DNA from: Acidobacteriaceae bacterium
GTDB lineage: Bacteria; Acidobacteriota; Terriglobia; Terriglobales; Acidobacteriaceae
DNA length: 14,041 nucleotides
Direction of reading: 5' to 3'
NCBI GenBank assembly: GCA_003165095.1
Contig: PLSH01000376.1
Coordinates: 1 to 14,041 of the forward strand
Shown: one piece after another, positions 7,194-14,041 of the stretch
Position numbering within the stretch: the first letter of the stretch is position 1
Layout of the letters: each line of letters opens with the position of its first letter
Notes under the pieces: generated by a model
Seen by the model: the letters and a program-made list of their open reading frames with translations, nothing else
What the model was told of the DNA's origin: nothing
The model's database searches: none
Translations under genes and position numbers: made by a program

Positions 7194-8519
7194 TCAGGAC
7201 GGTATTTCTTCCCCCGGCGTCATCTTTTCCGGCGCGGCAAGGATGCCCATCTCCTCGTAAATCGGCCGGACGGCCCGCCGCAACGCCGGCAGCCGGGTAA
7301 AAAACCAGGCCGCGCCCAGCAACACAAACGCGCCGTTCACAATCACCGTCCCCGGAGCGCCAACTCGATGCGCCATGGTCCCGGCCAGCAGGCTGCCAAA
7401 CGGCGCCATGCCCATGAAGGCCATGGTGTAGTAGCTCATCACCCGGCCGCGCTTGTCCTCGCTCACCAGCGTCTGGATGATGGTGTTGCTCGACGCCATG
7501 CCCTGCATCATGCCCATGCCCGCGATCAGCACCGTGACCATGGACAGCCAGAAGACCCGCGAAAGCCCGAAGCCGATCAGTCCCAGGCCGAACACTGCAG
7601 CGGCGATCGGGATCATGCGGATAAGTCCGCGAACGTTTCTGCGAGCCGCCAGCGAGAGCGCCGAGATCAGCGCGCCCACGCCCATCGCGCCCATCAGAAA
7701 GCCCAGCGTGTGCGGGCCGCCGTGCAGCACGTTGACCGCAAAAATGGGCATCAGCACCACAAAAGGCATGCCCATCAGGCTGACCAGCGCAAACAGCGTC
7801 AGAATCGTGCGGATGGGCAGAAAGCCGGAAACATAAGTCCAGCCCTCCTTGAGCTCTGTGAGCGGTGAGGCGAAAACGCGGCGCACCGCGGAAACATGGA
7901 TCCGCATGGCTATCAGGGACGCGATCACCGCCATGTAGCTGATGCCGTCGATCAGAAAGCACCAGCCCTCGCCGCTCACCGCGATGATCATACCGGCCAG
8001 CGACGGGCCGATCAGCCGCGCCACGTTGACCATGGACGAGTTGATCGCGATGGCGTTCGACAGGTCGCCTCGCTCTTCGACCATCTGCACCATGAATGCC
8101 TGGCGGCCGGGCATGTCGAAAGCGTTGATGATGCCCTGCATGACGCTCAGGGCGAGGATCCAGTGAATCGTGATGCGGCCGGAAAAGGTCAGCCCGGCCA
8201 GCAGCAGCGATTGAACCATGGACAAGGCCTGCGTCCACACCAGCACGTGACGCCGGTTGAGCCGGTCGACCACGACGCCTGCAAAGGGAGCGAAGAGAAA
8301 CGTGGGGATCTGCCCGGCGAAACTCACGGCGCCCAGCAGCAGCGCCGATCCGGTGAGACGGTAAACCAGCCACGCGGTGGCGATGCGCGTCATCCACGTA
8401 CCGATGAGCGAGATGCTTTGGCCGCCAAAAAACAGGCGGAAGTTGCGATGCCGCAGCGCGCGCCACGCATGAGACGCGCCGCCGAATGTGCGCGGCCTGG
8501 CTGGATCCGAGGTGCTCAA
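7194..8519 (-). CDS. MFS transporter, MFS_3 (EntS-like exporter) family
   Basis: This 441-residue inner-membrane protein likely exports a small molecule by proton antiport; the substrate cannot be told from sequence. The MFS_3 type is indicated by the N-terminal (R)NFRLFFGGQSISLIGTW segment (residues 26-42), the MFS motif-A loop GVVVDRLNRR (81-90) and the DMPGRQAFMVQMV segment (135-147). About 12 hydrophobic segments fill the length, which is near the family norm. The start is TTG at 8517-8519. Upstream in this frame there is no ATG, GTG or TTG before a stop at 8574-8576. An AGGGA Shine-Dalgarno (complement of 8528-8532) sits eight bases before the TTG, supporting it. It follows the DUF2264 gene by 97 bases on the same strand, with a palindrome between, so co-transcription is possible but not certain. 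Confidence 0.92.
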   Translation of the reverse strand: MSTSDPARPRTFGGASHAWRALRHRNFRLFFGGQSISLIGTWMTRIATAWLVYRLTGSALLLGAVSFAGQIPTFLFAPFAGVVVDRLNRRHVLVWTQALSMVQSLLLAGLTFSGRITIHWILALSVMQGIINAFDMPGRQAFMVQMVEERGDLSNAIAINSSMVNVARLIGPSLAGMIIAVSGEGWCFLIDGISYMAVIASLIAMRIHVSAVRRVFASPLTELKEGWTYVSGFLPIRTILTLFALVSLMGMPFVVLMPIFAVNVLHGGPHTLGFLMGAMGVGALISALSLAARRNVRGLIRMIPIAAAVFGLGLIGFGLSRVFWLSMVTVLIAGMGMMQGMASSNTIIQTLVSEDKRGRVMSYYTMAFMGMAPFGSLLAGTMAHRVGAPGTVIVNGAFVLLGAAWFFTRLPALRRAVRPIYEEMGILAAPEKMTPGEEIPS

Positions 8520-8527
8520 AATATTTT

Positions 8528-8532
8528 TCCCT
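8528..8532 (-). promoter_or_regulatory. Shine-Dalgarno for the TTG-started MFS gene
   Basis: The minus strand reads AGGGA here, eight bases before the TTG at 8519. With no other start codon in the upstream open stretch, it decides the start of the transporter gene. Confidence 0.65.
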
Positions 8533-8554
8533 GCCGACGGTGGTTTCGATGGAC

Positions 8555-8573
8555 GAAGAGCGGACCGCTCTTC
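8555..8573. promoter_or_regulatory. 19-base palindrome between the DUF2264 and MFS genes
   Basis: GAAGAGCGG (8555-8563) and CCGCTCTTC (8565-8573) are perfect inverted repeats around a single central A. The site lies 36-54 bases upstream of the transporter start codon. No T-run follows on the minus strand, so it is not a standard terminator for the DUF2264 transcript. It could be an operator for a dimeric regulator, an RNA hairpin between cistrons, or a relic terminator. Its AAGAGCGG core is the same as in the stem of the terminator at 6759. Confidence 0.5.
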
Positions 8574-8618
8574 TTAGTCTAATTTGCGTTGGATAAGCGC
8601 GAAAAAATGCCGGCTCTG

Positions 8619-9887
8619 CTAGTCTGCGATGGCGCGGTCGGCGCCGATGTCGACGCCGCTCCAGGCCTTTTTTGCGGTCCACGGTTGCGGCGGCGCGCTC
8701 CAGAACGGGTCCGTGGCATCCAGGCCCAGAGGCAGCCACGCGGCTGAGCACAGGTAGCAGCTTCCCGTGGAGATGTAGTTTTCACCCATCGACGGCTGGT
8801 GGCCCGCAAAGCCGATGGTCAGCCAGCCCTGCTTGTCGAATGTTCCCGGAGCTGCCGTCATGCGAGTCATTACCGCGGTCATAGCGGCTCGCACCTGGGA
8901 GGGTTCGACGCCATCGGGGAGATCGCGCCGCCATGCCATTTCGGCAAGATGATGCAGCGCGCCAAAACGGTAGGCGAGCGACCGGCCGATGGGCGGAAAC
9001 GTGCCTTCGGGGCTGATGAGCCGCTCCTGAATGGCGGCGTAGCGGCGGGCGCGGTCGGTCACCTGCCTGCGCAGGAAAGTCCACCGGTCGGTGATGTTTT
9101 GTGCCGCGTCCATCACGCTCAGCATCATCGGCTGAATCACGAAGCTGTTGTAGTAGTCCCAGTGGAACTCGGGGCCGTCGCCGTAAACGCCGTCGCCTTT
9201 GTACCACTCCTGGTGCCGGCGCAGCGCGTAGTCGATGCGCGCCGCGTCCCACGGCTGGCCGTATTTTGCAAAGCAGGCTTCAATCATGGCCGGGAAGAGC
9301 AGCCAATTGTTCTGGCCGGGTTGCACCTTGCGGGTTTCAGCCAGCGCGCGAACCAGATTCTCCTGGGTCGCGGAATCAAGCGTTGCCCACAGCTGGTTGG
9401 GCGCCCGTACGACTGCCAGCGCGAGGAACGCGGCGTCGACCAGAGACTGATTGCCGTCGAATTTGAATGCGTCGGGCGACTTGGGATCGACCCCGTAGCC
9501 AATGGCGAGACGCGCCCAGTCCTGATAACGCGTGCGCAGTTTCTCCTCGGCCGGGTCGATCCCGGGGTCGGCTTCGAGCCACGGAGCAAGTCCGCAGAGC
9601 AGCCGCCCAACGGCTTCAAGATGCGTCGAATGGCTGCGAGCCTCGCTGAGCCCCTTGGCGGCTTCAACGGGCATGGTGGCGCGGAGTTGCTGACGCCTGA
9701 TGGCTTCGAGCACCGGCTGCGAGACACGCTCGACGATTTCAAGCCACTTGGCGCGGTCGTCCTTGCCGGAGGGAGCCGCGGCCTGTGCCGCGACATCTCG
9801 AGTTGCAGCGCCGGCCATGAGCGGCGCGGAGGCCAGCAGCGCGCTCTTCAAGAAGCTTCGCCGGGTTGCCTTGTTGAGCGTTTGCAT
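8619..9887 (-). CDS. DUF2264 domain protein with twin-arginine signal
   Basis: This 422-residue protein belongs to the DUF2264 family (PF10022). The family has no settled function; many members sit near carbohydrate-metabolism genes, so a role on sugars or uronides is inference. The N-terminus has a Tat-like signal: RRSFLK at residues 9-14, a weakly hydrophobic SALLASAPLMAGAA stretch, then an Ala-rich region, so it is probably exported folded. Family hallmarks seen are HSTHLEAVGRLLCGLAPWLE (86-105), RRHQEWYKGDGVYGDGPEFH (223-242) followed by WDYYNSF, GRSLAYRFGALHHLAEMAW (301-319) and the C-terminal GENYISTGSCYLCSAAWLPL (368-387). The length fits a single-domain bacterial member. ATG at 9885-9887 is chosen; a GGAG (complement of 9899-9902) lies 11 bases upstream. 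It is divergent from recQ and precedes the MFS gene on the same strand. Confidence 0.9.
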   Translation of the reverse strand: MQTLNKATRRSFLKSALLASAPLMAGAATRDVAAQAAAPSGKDDRAKWLEIVERVSQPVLEAIRRQQLRATMPVEAAKGLSEARSHSTHLEAVGRLLCGLAPWLEADPGIDPAEEKLRTRYQDWARLAIGYGVDPKSPDAFKFDGNQSLVDAAFLALAVVRAPNQLWATLDSATQENLVRALAETRKVQPGQNNWLLFPAMIEACFAKYGQPWDAARIDYALRRHQEWYKGDGVYGDGPEFHWDYYNSFVIQPMMLSVMDAAQNITDRWTFLRRQVTDRARRYAAIQERLISPEGTFPPIGRSLAYRFGALHHLAEMAWRRDLPDGVEPSQVRAAMTAVMTRMTAAPGTFDKQGWLTIGFAGHQPSMGENYISTGSCYLCSAAWLPLGLDATDPFWSAPPQPWTAKKAWSGVDIGADRAIAD

Positions 9888-9935
9888 AAGTGGAGATTCT
9901 CCGATCGATTGTGAGCGGGCAGTTCGACCCCGGAA

Positions 9936-9941
9936 ATTATA
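9936..9941 (-). promoter_or_regulatory. Putative -10 box (TATAAT) for the DUF2264 gene
   Basis: The complement of 9936-9941 is a perfect TATAAT, 48 bases upstream of the DUF2264 ATG, in the 141-base gap between divergent genes. No good -35 hexamer is seen at 16-18 bases (the minus strand reads GCAAAG or CAAAGT there), so the call rests on the -10 match and the position. No comparable plus-strand promoter for recQ stands out. Confidence 0.4.
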
Positions 9942-10028
9942 TCGGTTCGCGCATTGAACTTTGCGGAGTCGGCAGGAATTCGCCGTGCGGTGCGCGATTC
10001 ATGGGCGTGAGCCGCTCTTGTAAAGTGG

Positions 10029-12266
10029 ATGGAGGCACTGGTGCAATTCTCCTTGGTTGCCGGTTGCGTGCCGGACTCCTCTCAGTTGACGACTTCTTCC
10101 AATTCGGACGCGCTCGCCGAGCTGCTGCGGTCGGTGTTTGGGTTTGCGCGGTTTCGGAGCGGTCAGGAAGAGGTGTGCCGCGCGGCAATCGAGGGACGCG
10201 ATCTGCTGCTGGTGATGCCGACCGGTGCGGGGAAGAGTCTGTGCTACCAGTTGCCGGCGATTGCGCGCGGCGGCACGGCGCTGGTGATCTCCCCGCTGAT
10301 TGCGCTCATGGAGGACCAGGCGGCGAAGCTCTCAGCCCTTGGCCTGCGCGCGGCGCGGATTCATTCGGGCCTGGAGCGCGCGCAGGCGCGGCAGGCTTGC
10401 GTGGATTATCTGCAAGGCACGCTGCAGTTCCTGTTTATTGCGCCTGAGCGGCTGCGCGTGCCGGGCTTTGTTGAGATGCTCCGGAAAAAGAGGCTGGCGC
10501 TGATCGCTATCGACGAGGCGCATTGTATTTCGCAATGGGGACACGACTTCAGGCCGGACTACAGGATGATCGGACAGCATTTGCCGGGATTGCGCGGGGA
10601 TTCCGATTCTGCGCCGGTGCTCCACCCCACGGACAAAGGCCTGTCCGTGAGGACCCCAGTGCTTGCGATGACGGCAACGGCGACACCCACGGTGCAGGCG
10701 GACATCTTGTCGCAACTGGGGATGGTGAAGCCGGCGAAGTTCATTCATGGATTTCGCAGGGAGAACCTGGCGATTGAGGTCGTAGAGGTCCCGGTGCCGG
10801 AACGTGCAGGGGCGATTTCAAGTTTGCTTGCGGACGCCGCGCGAAGACCGGCCATTGTGTACGCCACTTCGCGGAAGCAGTCGGAGCACCTGGCAGCATG
10901 CCTTTCCAGCGGTTTCGGCTTGGGAGGAGCGGGTTCTTCAGCACGGATTCGAGCGGCTGCTTACCATGCGGGGCTGGATGCGGAGACACGGGAGCGGGTG
11001 CAGACGGCATTTCAGGCGGGCGAGCTTGAGGTAGTGGTGGCGACGATCGCGTTCGGAATGGGAATAGACAAGGCCGGCATACGGACTGTGATTCATGCCG
11101 GACTGCCGGCTACGCTCGAGGGCTATTACCAGGAGATTGGGCGCGCGGGGCGGGATGGAGCGCTGAGCCGTACTTATTTGATGCACTCCTATGCCGACCA
11201 GCGTACGCACGATTTTTTTCTGAACCGCGATTATCCGCCGGTGGAGAATCTGAACCAGGTTTTTCGGACTCTCGGAGAAGAACCGCAGCCGGTTGAAGAG
11301 CTGCGCGGCGCGTCGAAACTGGCTGAGGAGGAGTTCGACAAGGCGCTCGAGAAGCTGGAGATTCACGGGGGCGCACGGGTGGACTTTGGCGGCACCGTGA
11401 CCCGTGGCGGCACAGGGTGGAAGAAAACGTATGCGGTGCAGGCGCAGTTTCGCGCGGAGCAGATTGAGAAGGTGCTGCGGTATACAACCTCGAGCGAGTG
11501 CAGGATGTCGGCGCTGGTGCGGCATTTTGGCGATGTGGCGGATGCGGGCCGGCCGTGCGGGAAGTGCGATGTGTGCGATCCGGCGGGCGCGGTACTGCGG
11601 CAGTTCCGGAGGGCTACGGCGCCGGAGCGGGAGATTGTGCAGTCGATTGTGGATGAGTTGCGGCCGGTCGACTACAAGGCGACAGGCACGCTGCAACGGA
11701 ACCTGGATCTTGTGGGCAGAATAAGCCGGAATGAGTTCGACGGGATTCTGGATGCGATGGTGCGGGCGGGGTTGATCGAGATTGAAGAGGCGGAGTTTGA
11801 AAAAGACGGGGAAGTGATCCGATTTCGCAAGGTGAGGCTAACGGAGGCCGGGTTGGGAGTTCGGGCGATGACGCCTTTGCCGCTGCTGATCTCCGATGGC
11901 GTTGTGGAGGAATTTGGCGGGCGGGGCGTGTCGCCGGGGCAAGCCAAAAAGGCGAAGGCTAACGGGGGAAAGCTCACCGCAAGCAGCGGTTCGATATCTG
12001 CGTCAGGAAAAACGCGCACTGCTGCCGCACCGTCGCATTTGTCGCCTGACGGAGAGGCTTTGGCTGCGAAGCTGAAGGAGTGGCGTGCCGCGGAAGCCAA
12101 TCGGCTTGGTGTTCCGGCGTATTTCGTGCTGCAGGACCGGACGCTGAATGCGCTGGCGCATGCAAGGCCGGCGAATCCGAATCAACTGCTTGCCATCGAC
12201 GGCATTGGCGCCGCGAAAGTGGAGCGGTTCGGTGAGGAACTTTTGCGGCTGTGCTCGGGAAGATGA
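10029..12266 (+). CDS. recQ: ATP-dependent DNA helicase RecQ
   Basis: This SF2 3'-to-5' helicase acts in recombination and replication-fork repair. It has 745 residues from the ATG at 10029. The helicase core shows motif 0 (FRSGQ, 42-46), Walker A MPTGAGKS (63-70), DEAH (162-165) with the aromatic-rich loop QWGHDFRPDY (169-178), motif III AMTATAT (213-219), TIAFGMGID (339-347) and QEIGRAGRDG (368-377). The zinc site uses C491, C510, C513 and C516. An RQC winged-helix region (about 525-615) and an HRDC domain (about 672-745) follow. Residues 199-212, between motifs II and III, are an in-frame insertion of 14 residues. Removing it restores the usual PVLAMTATATP. The first 25 residues are not conserved. 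GTG at 10041 is a good alternative start because GGAGG lies five bases before it, while the ATG at 10029 has no clear ribosome site. Confidence 0.97.
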   Translation: MEALVQFSLVAGCVPDSSQLTTSSNSDALAELLRSVFGFARFRSGQEEVCRAAIEGRDLLLVMPTGAGKSLCYQLPAIARGGTALVISPLIALMEDQAAKLSALGLRAARIHSGLERAQARQACVDYLQGTLQFLFIAPERLRVPGFVEMLRKKRLALIAIDEAHCISQWGHDFRPDYRMIGQHLPGLRGDSDSAPVLHPTDKGLSVRTPVLAMTATATPTVQADILSQLGMVKPAKFIHGFRRENLAIEVVEVPVPERAGAISSLLADAARRPAIVYATSRKQSEHLAACLSSGFGLGGAGSSARIRAAAYHAGLDAETRERVQTAFQAGELEVVVATIAFGMGIDKAGIRTVIHAGLPATLEGYYQEIGRAGRDGALSRTYLMHSYADQRTHDFFLNRDYPPVENLNQVFRTLGEEPQPVEELRGASKLAEEEFDKALEKLEIHGGARVDFGGTVTRGGTGWKKTYAVQAQFRAEQIEKVLRYTTSSECRMSALVRHFGDVADAGRPCGKCDVCDPAGAVLRQFRRATAPEREIVQSIVDELRPVDYKATGTLQRNLDLVGRISRNEFDGILDAMVRAGLIEIEEAEFEKDGEVIRFRKVRLTEAGLGVRAMTPLPLLISDGVVEEFGGRGVSPGQAKKAKANGGKLTASSGSISASGKTRTAAAPSHLSPDGEALAAKLKEWRAAEANRLGVPAYFVLQDRTLNALAHARPANPNQLLAIDGIGAAKVERFGEELLRLCSGR
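10031..10035 (+). promoter_or_regulatory. Shine-Dalgarno favouring a GTG start of recQ at 10041
   Basis: GGAGG at 10031-10035 is followed by a five-base spacer and GTG at 10041-10043, in frame with recQ. It overlaps the ATG at 10029, so it could not serve that codon. If used, the protein is four residues shorter. Confidence 0.5.
10614..10663 (+). repeat. Palindromic 42-base in-frame insertion in recQ with flanking near-duplication
   Basis: CCGGTGCT (10614-10621) and CCAGTGCT (10656-10663) match at 7 of 8 bases and are exactly 42 bases apart. Between them, CCCCACGGACA (10625-10635) and TGTCCGTGAGG (10642-10652) form an 11-base inverted repeat with one mismatch around AAGGCC. The encoded sequence reads PVL, eleven extra residues, then PVL again. 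Deleting one 42-base unit gives a normal-length RecQ. This is the signature expected of a small mobile palindrome with target duplication that landed in frame. Confidence 0.65.
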
Positions 12267-12294
12267 AGAGTTACCGGGTCGAATTGAAGATTGG

Positions 12295-12329
12295 GGCCAG
12301 AGTTATAAGCTATAACTCTGGCCTTTCTT
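12295..12329 (+). terminator. Rho-independent terminator of recQ
   Basis: Perfect 13-bp arms GGCCAGAGTTATA (12295-12307) and TATAACTCTGGCC (12311-12323) surround a three-base loop. TTTCTT follows. It lies 28 bases after the recQ stop and 23 bases before the 3' end of the convergent peptidase gene. On the minus strand no T-run follows the stem, so it serves mainly recQ, though the hairpin could also protect the other transcript's end. Confidence 0.9.
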
Positions 12330-12352
12330 GATCCGGCCAATTCAGTTCAGCA

Positions 12353-14041
12353 TCACGGTTGATACTTGAAAGACTTGTCTGGATAAGGCGGATGCTGCGG
12401 AACGGGTCGTGGATCCGCGTTGATCTGCTGCTTCAGCAGATCGATGGCTGCATCGAGTTGAGCGTCCGATCCGGCAAAAGTGGCGTGGGGAGGGTCGTCG
12501 ACCACGATGTCCGGTTCGACGCCGTGGCCCTCGATGAGCCATATGCCGTCAGGGCCGTAGACCCCGGTTTCAGCGGCTGTGGCCACGCCGTTATCGGCCT
12601 GAGTGTTGCTGCCCGAAAGCCAGATTTCGCCGCCCCAGGTGCGCGTGCCGATGACCTTGCCCATCTGGAAGCGCTTGAAGCCCTCGGTGAACGCTTCGCC
12701 GTCCGAGGCCGTATCTTCATCGCAAAGGACGACAATGTGGCCGCGAAAGGCGTACTGCATGTTCCACTGCGGATTACCGACGCGCGGCTGCCAGTAGAAC
12801 CAGGCCTTGCGCAGCAGGTCGCCGAGGAGCCATGAATCAATGTTGCCGCCGCGGTTATGGCGTACGTCGACGATCAGGCCCTGGCGATCGAAGACCGGGT
12901 AGTATTCTCGCGCCCACTGATCGATGTCGTTGGGACCCATGGCCTGCAGGTGGACGTAGCCGATGGAACCGCCGGAGGCTGAATTCACCTGAAGCCGGCG
13001 CGTGTACTCCCATTCCGCATAGCGCATGCGCGCGTCGTCACGCTCGCTGATGGGCTTCGCCAGCACGTCGCGGGTTTCACCGGAACTGGATTTGACGCGC
13101 AGCATCACCTGCTGGCCGGCTTTACCTCGCATCAGCTCGCGCTCGTCCGGGACGTTGAGCAGGCTCTGGCCATCGATGGCGACAATCGTTTCGCCTTCCT
13201 TGACTGGGGAATCGGGCCGGGCCAGCGGCGGAGCCTGGTCGGGCAGATCGGGATCGTGTTGGTAGATATGCTCCACAACGTACCCGCCGGCCTTTTCATC
13301 GCGGCGCAGAACGGCTCCCAGCGTGGCAGGGTCGACGTTGTCCGCTGGCTTGCGTGCGTCTCCGCCGCCGACGAAGGTGTGCAGCGCGGATAGCTCGCTC
13401 ACCATCTGCGCAATTACGTTGTTCAGCTCGTCGCGGTTGGCCACCCGATCCACAAGGGGCAGATAGCGGTCGCGCATAGCCACCCAGTCCACGCCGTGCA
13501 TATTCTTGTCGTAGAAATAGTCGCGTTCCAGCCGCCATGCATCCAGGAAAATGCCACGGTACTCATCGCGTGGGTTGGTTGTAATGGTCCAATGAGACAG
13601 ATCGATCGCCGCCTTGGGCATTGCTTTTGGATCGTGGAGCGCTTCGCCTTTCACGTCTGAGTCCAGGACGTAAAAGGCATCGCCTTTGGCCACCAGGAGC
13701 TTCTTTCGATCCAGGGAGATTTCGTATCCCTTCACGTCGGGCAGCACGGTTTCCGCTTCGTCGCCCTTGTTGGCGATGTTGAGGCACTTGAGCGCCTCGT
13801 GCTGTTCGGGGTCGTCGCCGGTGCTGAGCCAGCATAGACGCTTATCGGTTGCCTGTAACGTGTCGTAGTTGCCCGCGGGAGTGGGAATTTCGTCCAGCCG
13901 CGATGTGAGATCGGTGAATTCGATCTTCACTTCGACGGGCTTCTTCTTGTCTTCGTCTTTTTTCGTGTCTTTCTTGTCCGCTGCGCTCTTGTCGTTGCCG
14001 GCGTTGCTATCGGCAGTCTTGCTGTCCGCGGCGGCAGCCTT
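12353..14041 (-). CDS. Tricorn protease homologue, S41 peptidase with PDZ domain (start beyond right edge)
   Basis: The frame runs from the right edge to TGA at 12353-12355, 562 visible codons. The codon at 13928-13930 is an internal GTG, not the start; 37 open codons lie upstream and form a charged Lys/Asp-rich linker (DKKDTKKDEDKKK). The visible parts, in order, are that linker, the end of a beta-propeller (to about 13650), a tricorn C1 helical domain (FLDAWRLERDYFYDKNMHGVDW), a PDZ domain (about 13040-13320, VKEGETIVAIDG) and the S41 core. His in SALHTFVGGGD (13379-13381), the nucleophile Ser in DTASDGEAF (12704-12706) and Glu in IEGHGVEPDIVV (12530-12532) fit the tricorn catalytic set. 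Leu replaces the Ser that precedes the catalytic His in archaeal tricorn. Such proteins trim peptides; whether this one is periplasmic depends on the missing N-terminus. Confidence 0.93.
   Translation of the reverse strand, partial: KAAAADSKTADSNAGNDKSAADKKDTKKDEDKKKPVEVKIEFTDLTSRLDEIPTPAGNYDTLQATDKRLCWLSTGDDPEQHEALKCLNIANKGDEAETVLPDVKGYEISLDRKKLLVAKGDAFYVLDSDVKGEALHDPKAMPKAAIDLSHWTITTNPRDEYRGIFLDAWRLERDYFYDKNMHGVDWVAMRDRYLPLVDRVANRDELNNVIAQMVSELSALHTFVGGGDARKPADNVDPATLGAVLRRDEKAGGYVVEHIYQHDPDLPDQAPPLARPDSPVKEGETIVAIDGQSLLNVPDERELMRGKAGQQVMLRVKSSSGETRDVLAKPISERDDARMRYAEWEYTRRLQVNSASGGSIGYVHLQAMGPNDIDQWAREYYPVFDRQGLIVDVRHNRGGNIDSWLLGDLLRKAWFYWQPRVGNPQWNMQYAFRGHIVVLCDEDTASDGEAFTEGFKRFQMGKVIGTRTWGGEIWLSGSNTQADNGVATAAETGVYGPDGIWLIEGHGVEPDIVVDDPPHATFAGSDAQLDAAIDLLKQQINADPRPVPQHPPYPDKSFKYQP

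Noticed and set aside
6898..8751. A 617-codon minus-strand open frame overlapping the transporter gene
   Set aside because: It is a GC-rich shadow frame, rich in Arg, His and Ala. The overlapping frame at 7194-8519 encodes clear MFS motifs and has a Shine-Dalgarno.
9892..9902. GGAGATTCTCC palindrome over the DUF2264 ribosome site as a regulatory switch
   Set aside because: The arms are only five bases around one base, too short to form a stable RNA hairpin; most likely chance.
8799..9914. A 371-codon plus-strand open frame opposite the DUF2264 gene
   Set aside because: The minus-strand frame carries the full set of DUF2264 motifs; the plus frame shows none and lacks a plausible start region.
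13928..13930. GTG as the start of the tricorn homologue
   Set aside because: The frame is open for 37 more codons to the right edge, and the family needs a large beta-propeller upstream.

Overview
The window looks like chromosomal DNA from a GC-rich Gram-negative soil bacterium, most likely an acidobacterium (Acidobacteriaceae or Terriglobia type). This is inferred from the combination of a giant Ig-like-repeat/LamG secreted protein, a Tat-type DUF2264 protein and a tricorn-like S41 protease, and from intergenic text typical of that phylum. No marker gene in the window proves it. I saw no tRNA, rRNA, CRISPR array, transposase, integrase or phage gene.

Layout. (1) 1-6742, plus strand: the 3' part, at least 2246 codons, of a giant surface or secreted protein. 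It has 17 Big_5-like Ig domains, a four-cysteine module and a C-terminal LamG/concanavalin-type domain, and it ends in a strong intrinsic terminator. Its Ig domains form a higher-order duplication: domains 1-8 match domains 10-17 in order. (2) 6743-7193: a 451-base convergent intergenic region. It holds that terminator, inverted repeats, a 25-codon relic resembling the N-terminus of a VapB/RHH-type antitoxin, a candidate dispersed repeat and a TGACCAC heptamer repeat. (3) 7194-9887, minus strand: a DUF2264 protein with a twin-arginine signal, then, 97 bases downstream, an MFS_3 exporter. A 19-base palindrome lies between them. (4) 9888-10028: a short divergent promoter region with a perfect TATAAT on the minus strand. 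(5) 10029-12266, plus strand: RecQ helicase with all expected domains, but with a 42-base in-frame insertion built around a palindrome and bounded by an 8-base near-duplication. (6) 12295-12329: a perfect 13-bp-stem terminator. (7) 12353-14041, minus strand: the C-terminal half of a tricorn-protease homologue (C1, PDZ and S41 domains), whose start lies beyond the right edge.

The genes do not form one obvious system. The two minus-strand genes may be co-transcribed. RecQ is a stand-alone repair gene, and the flanking proteins are an exported adhesin-like giant and a peptidase. I found no convincing new multi-gene system. The most notable signals are the palindromic insertion inside recQ, the domain-block duplication in the giant protein, and the antitoxin-like relic beside repeat DNA.
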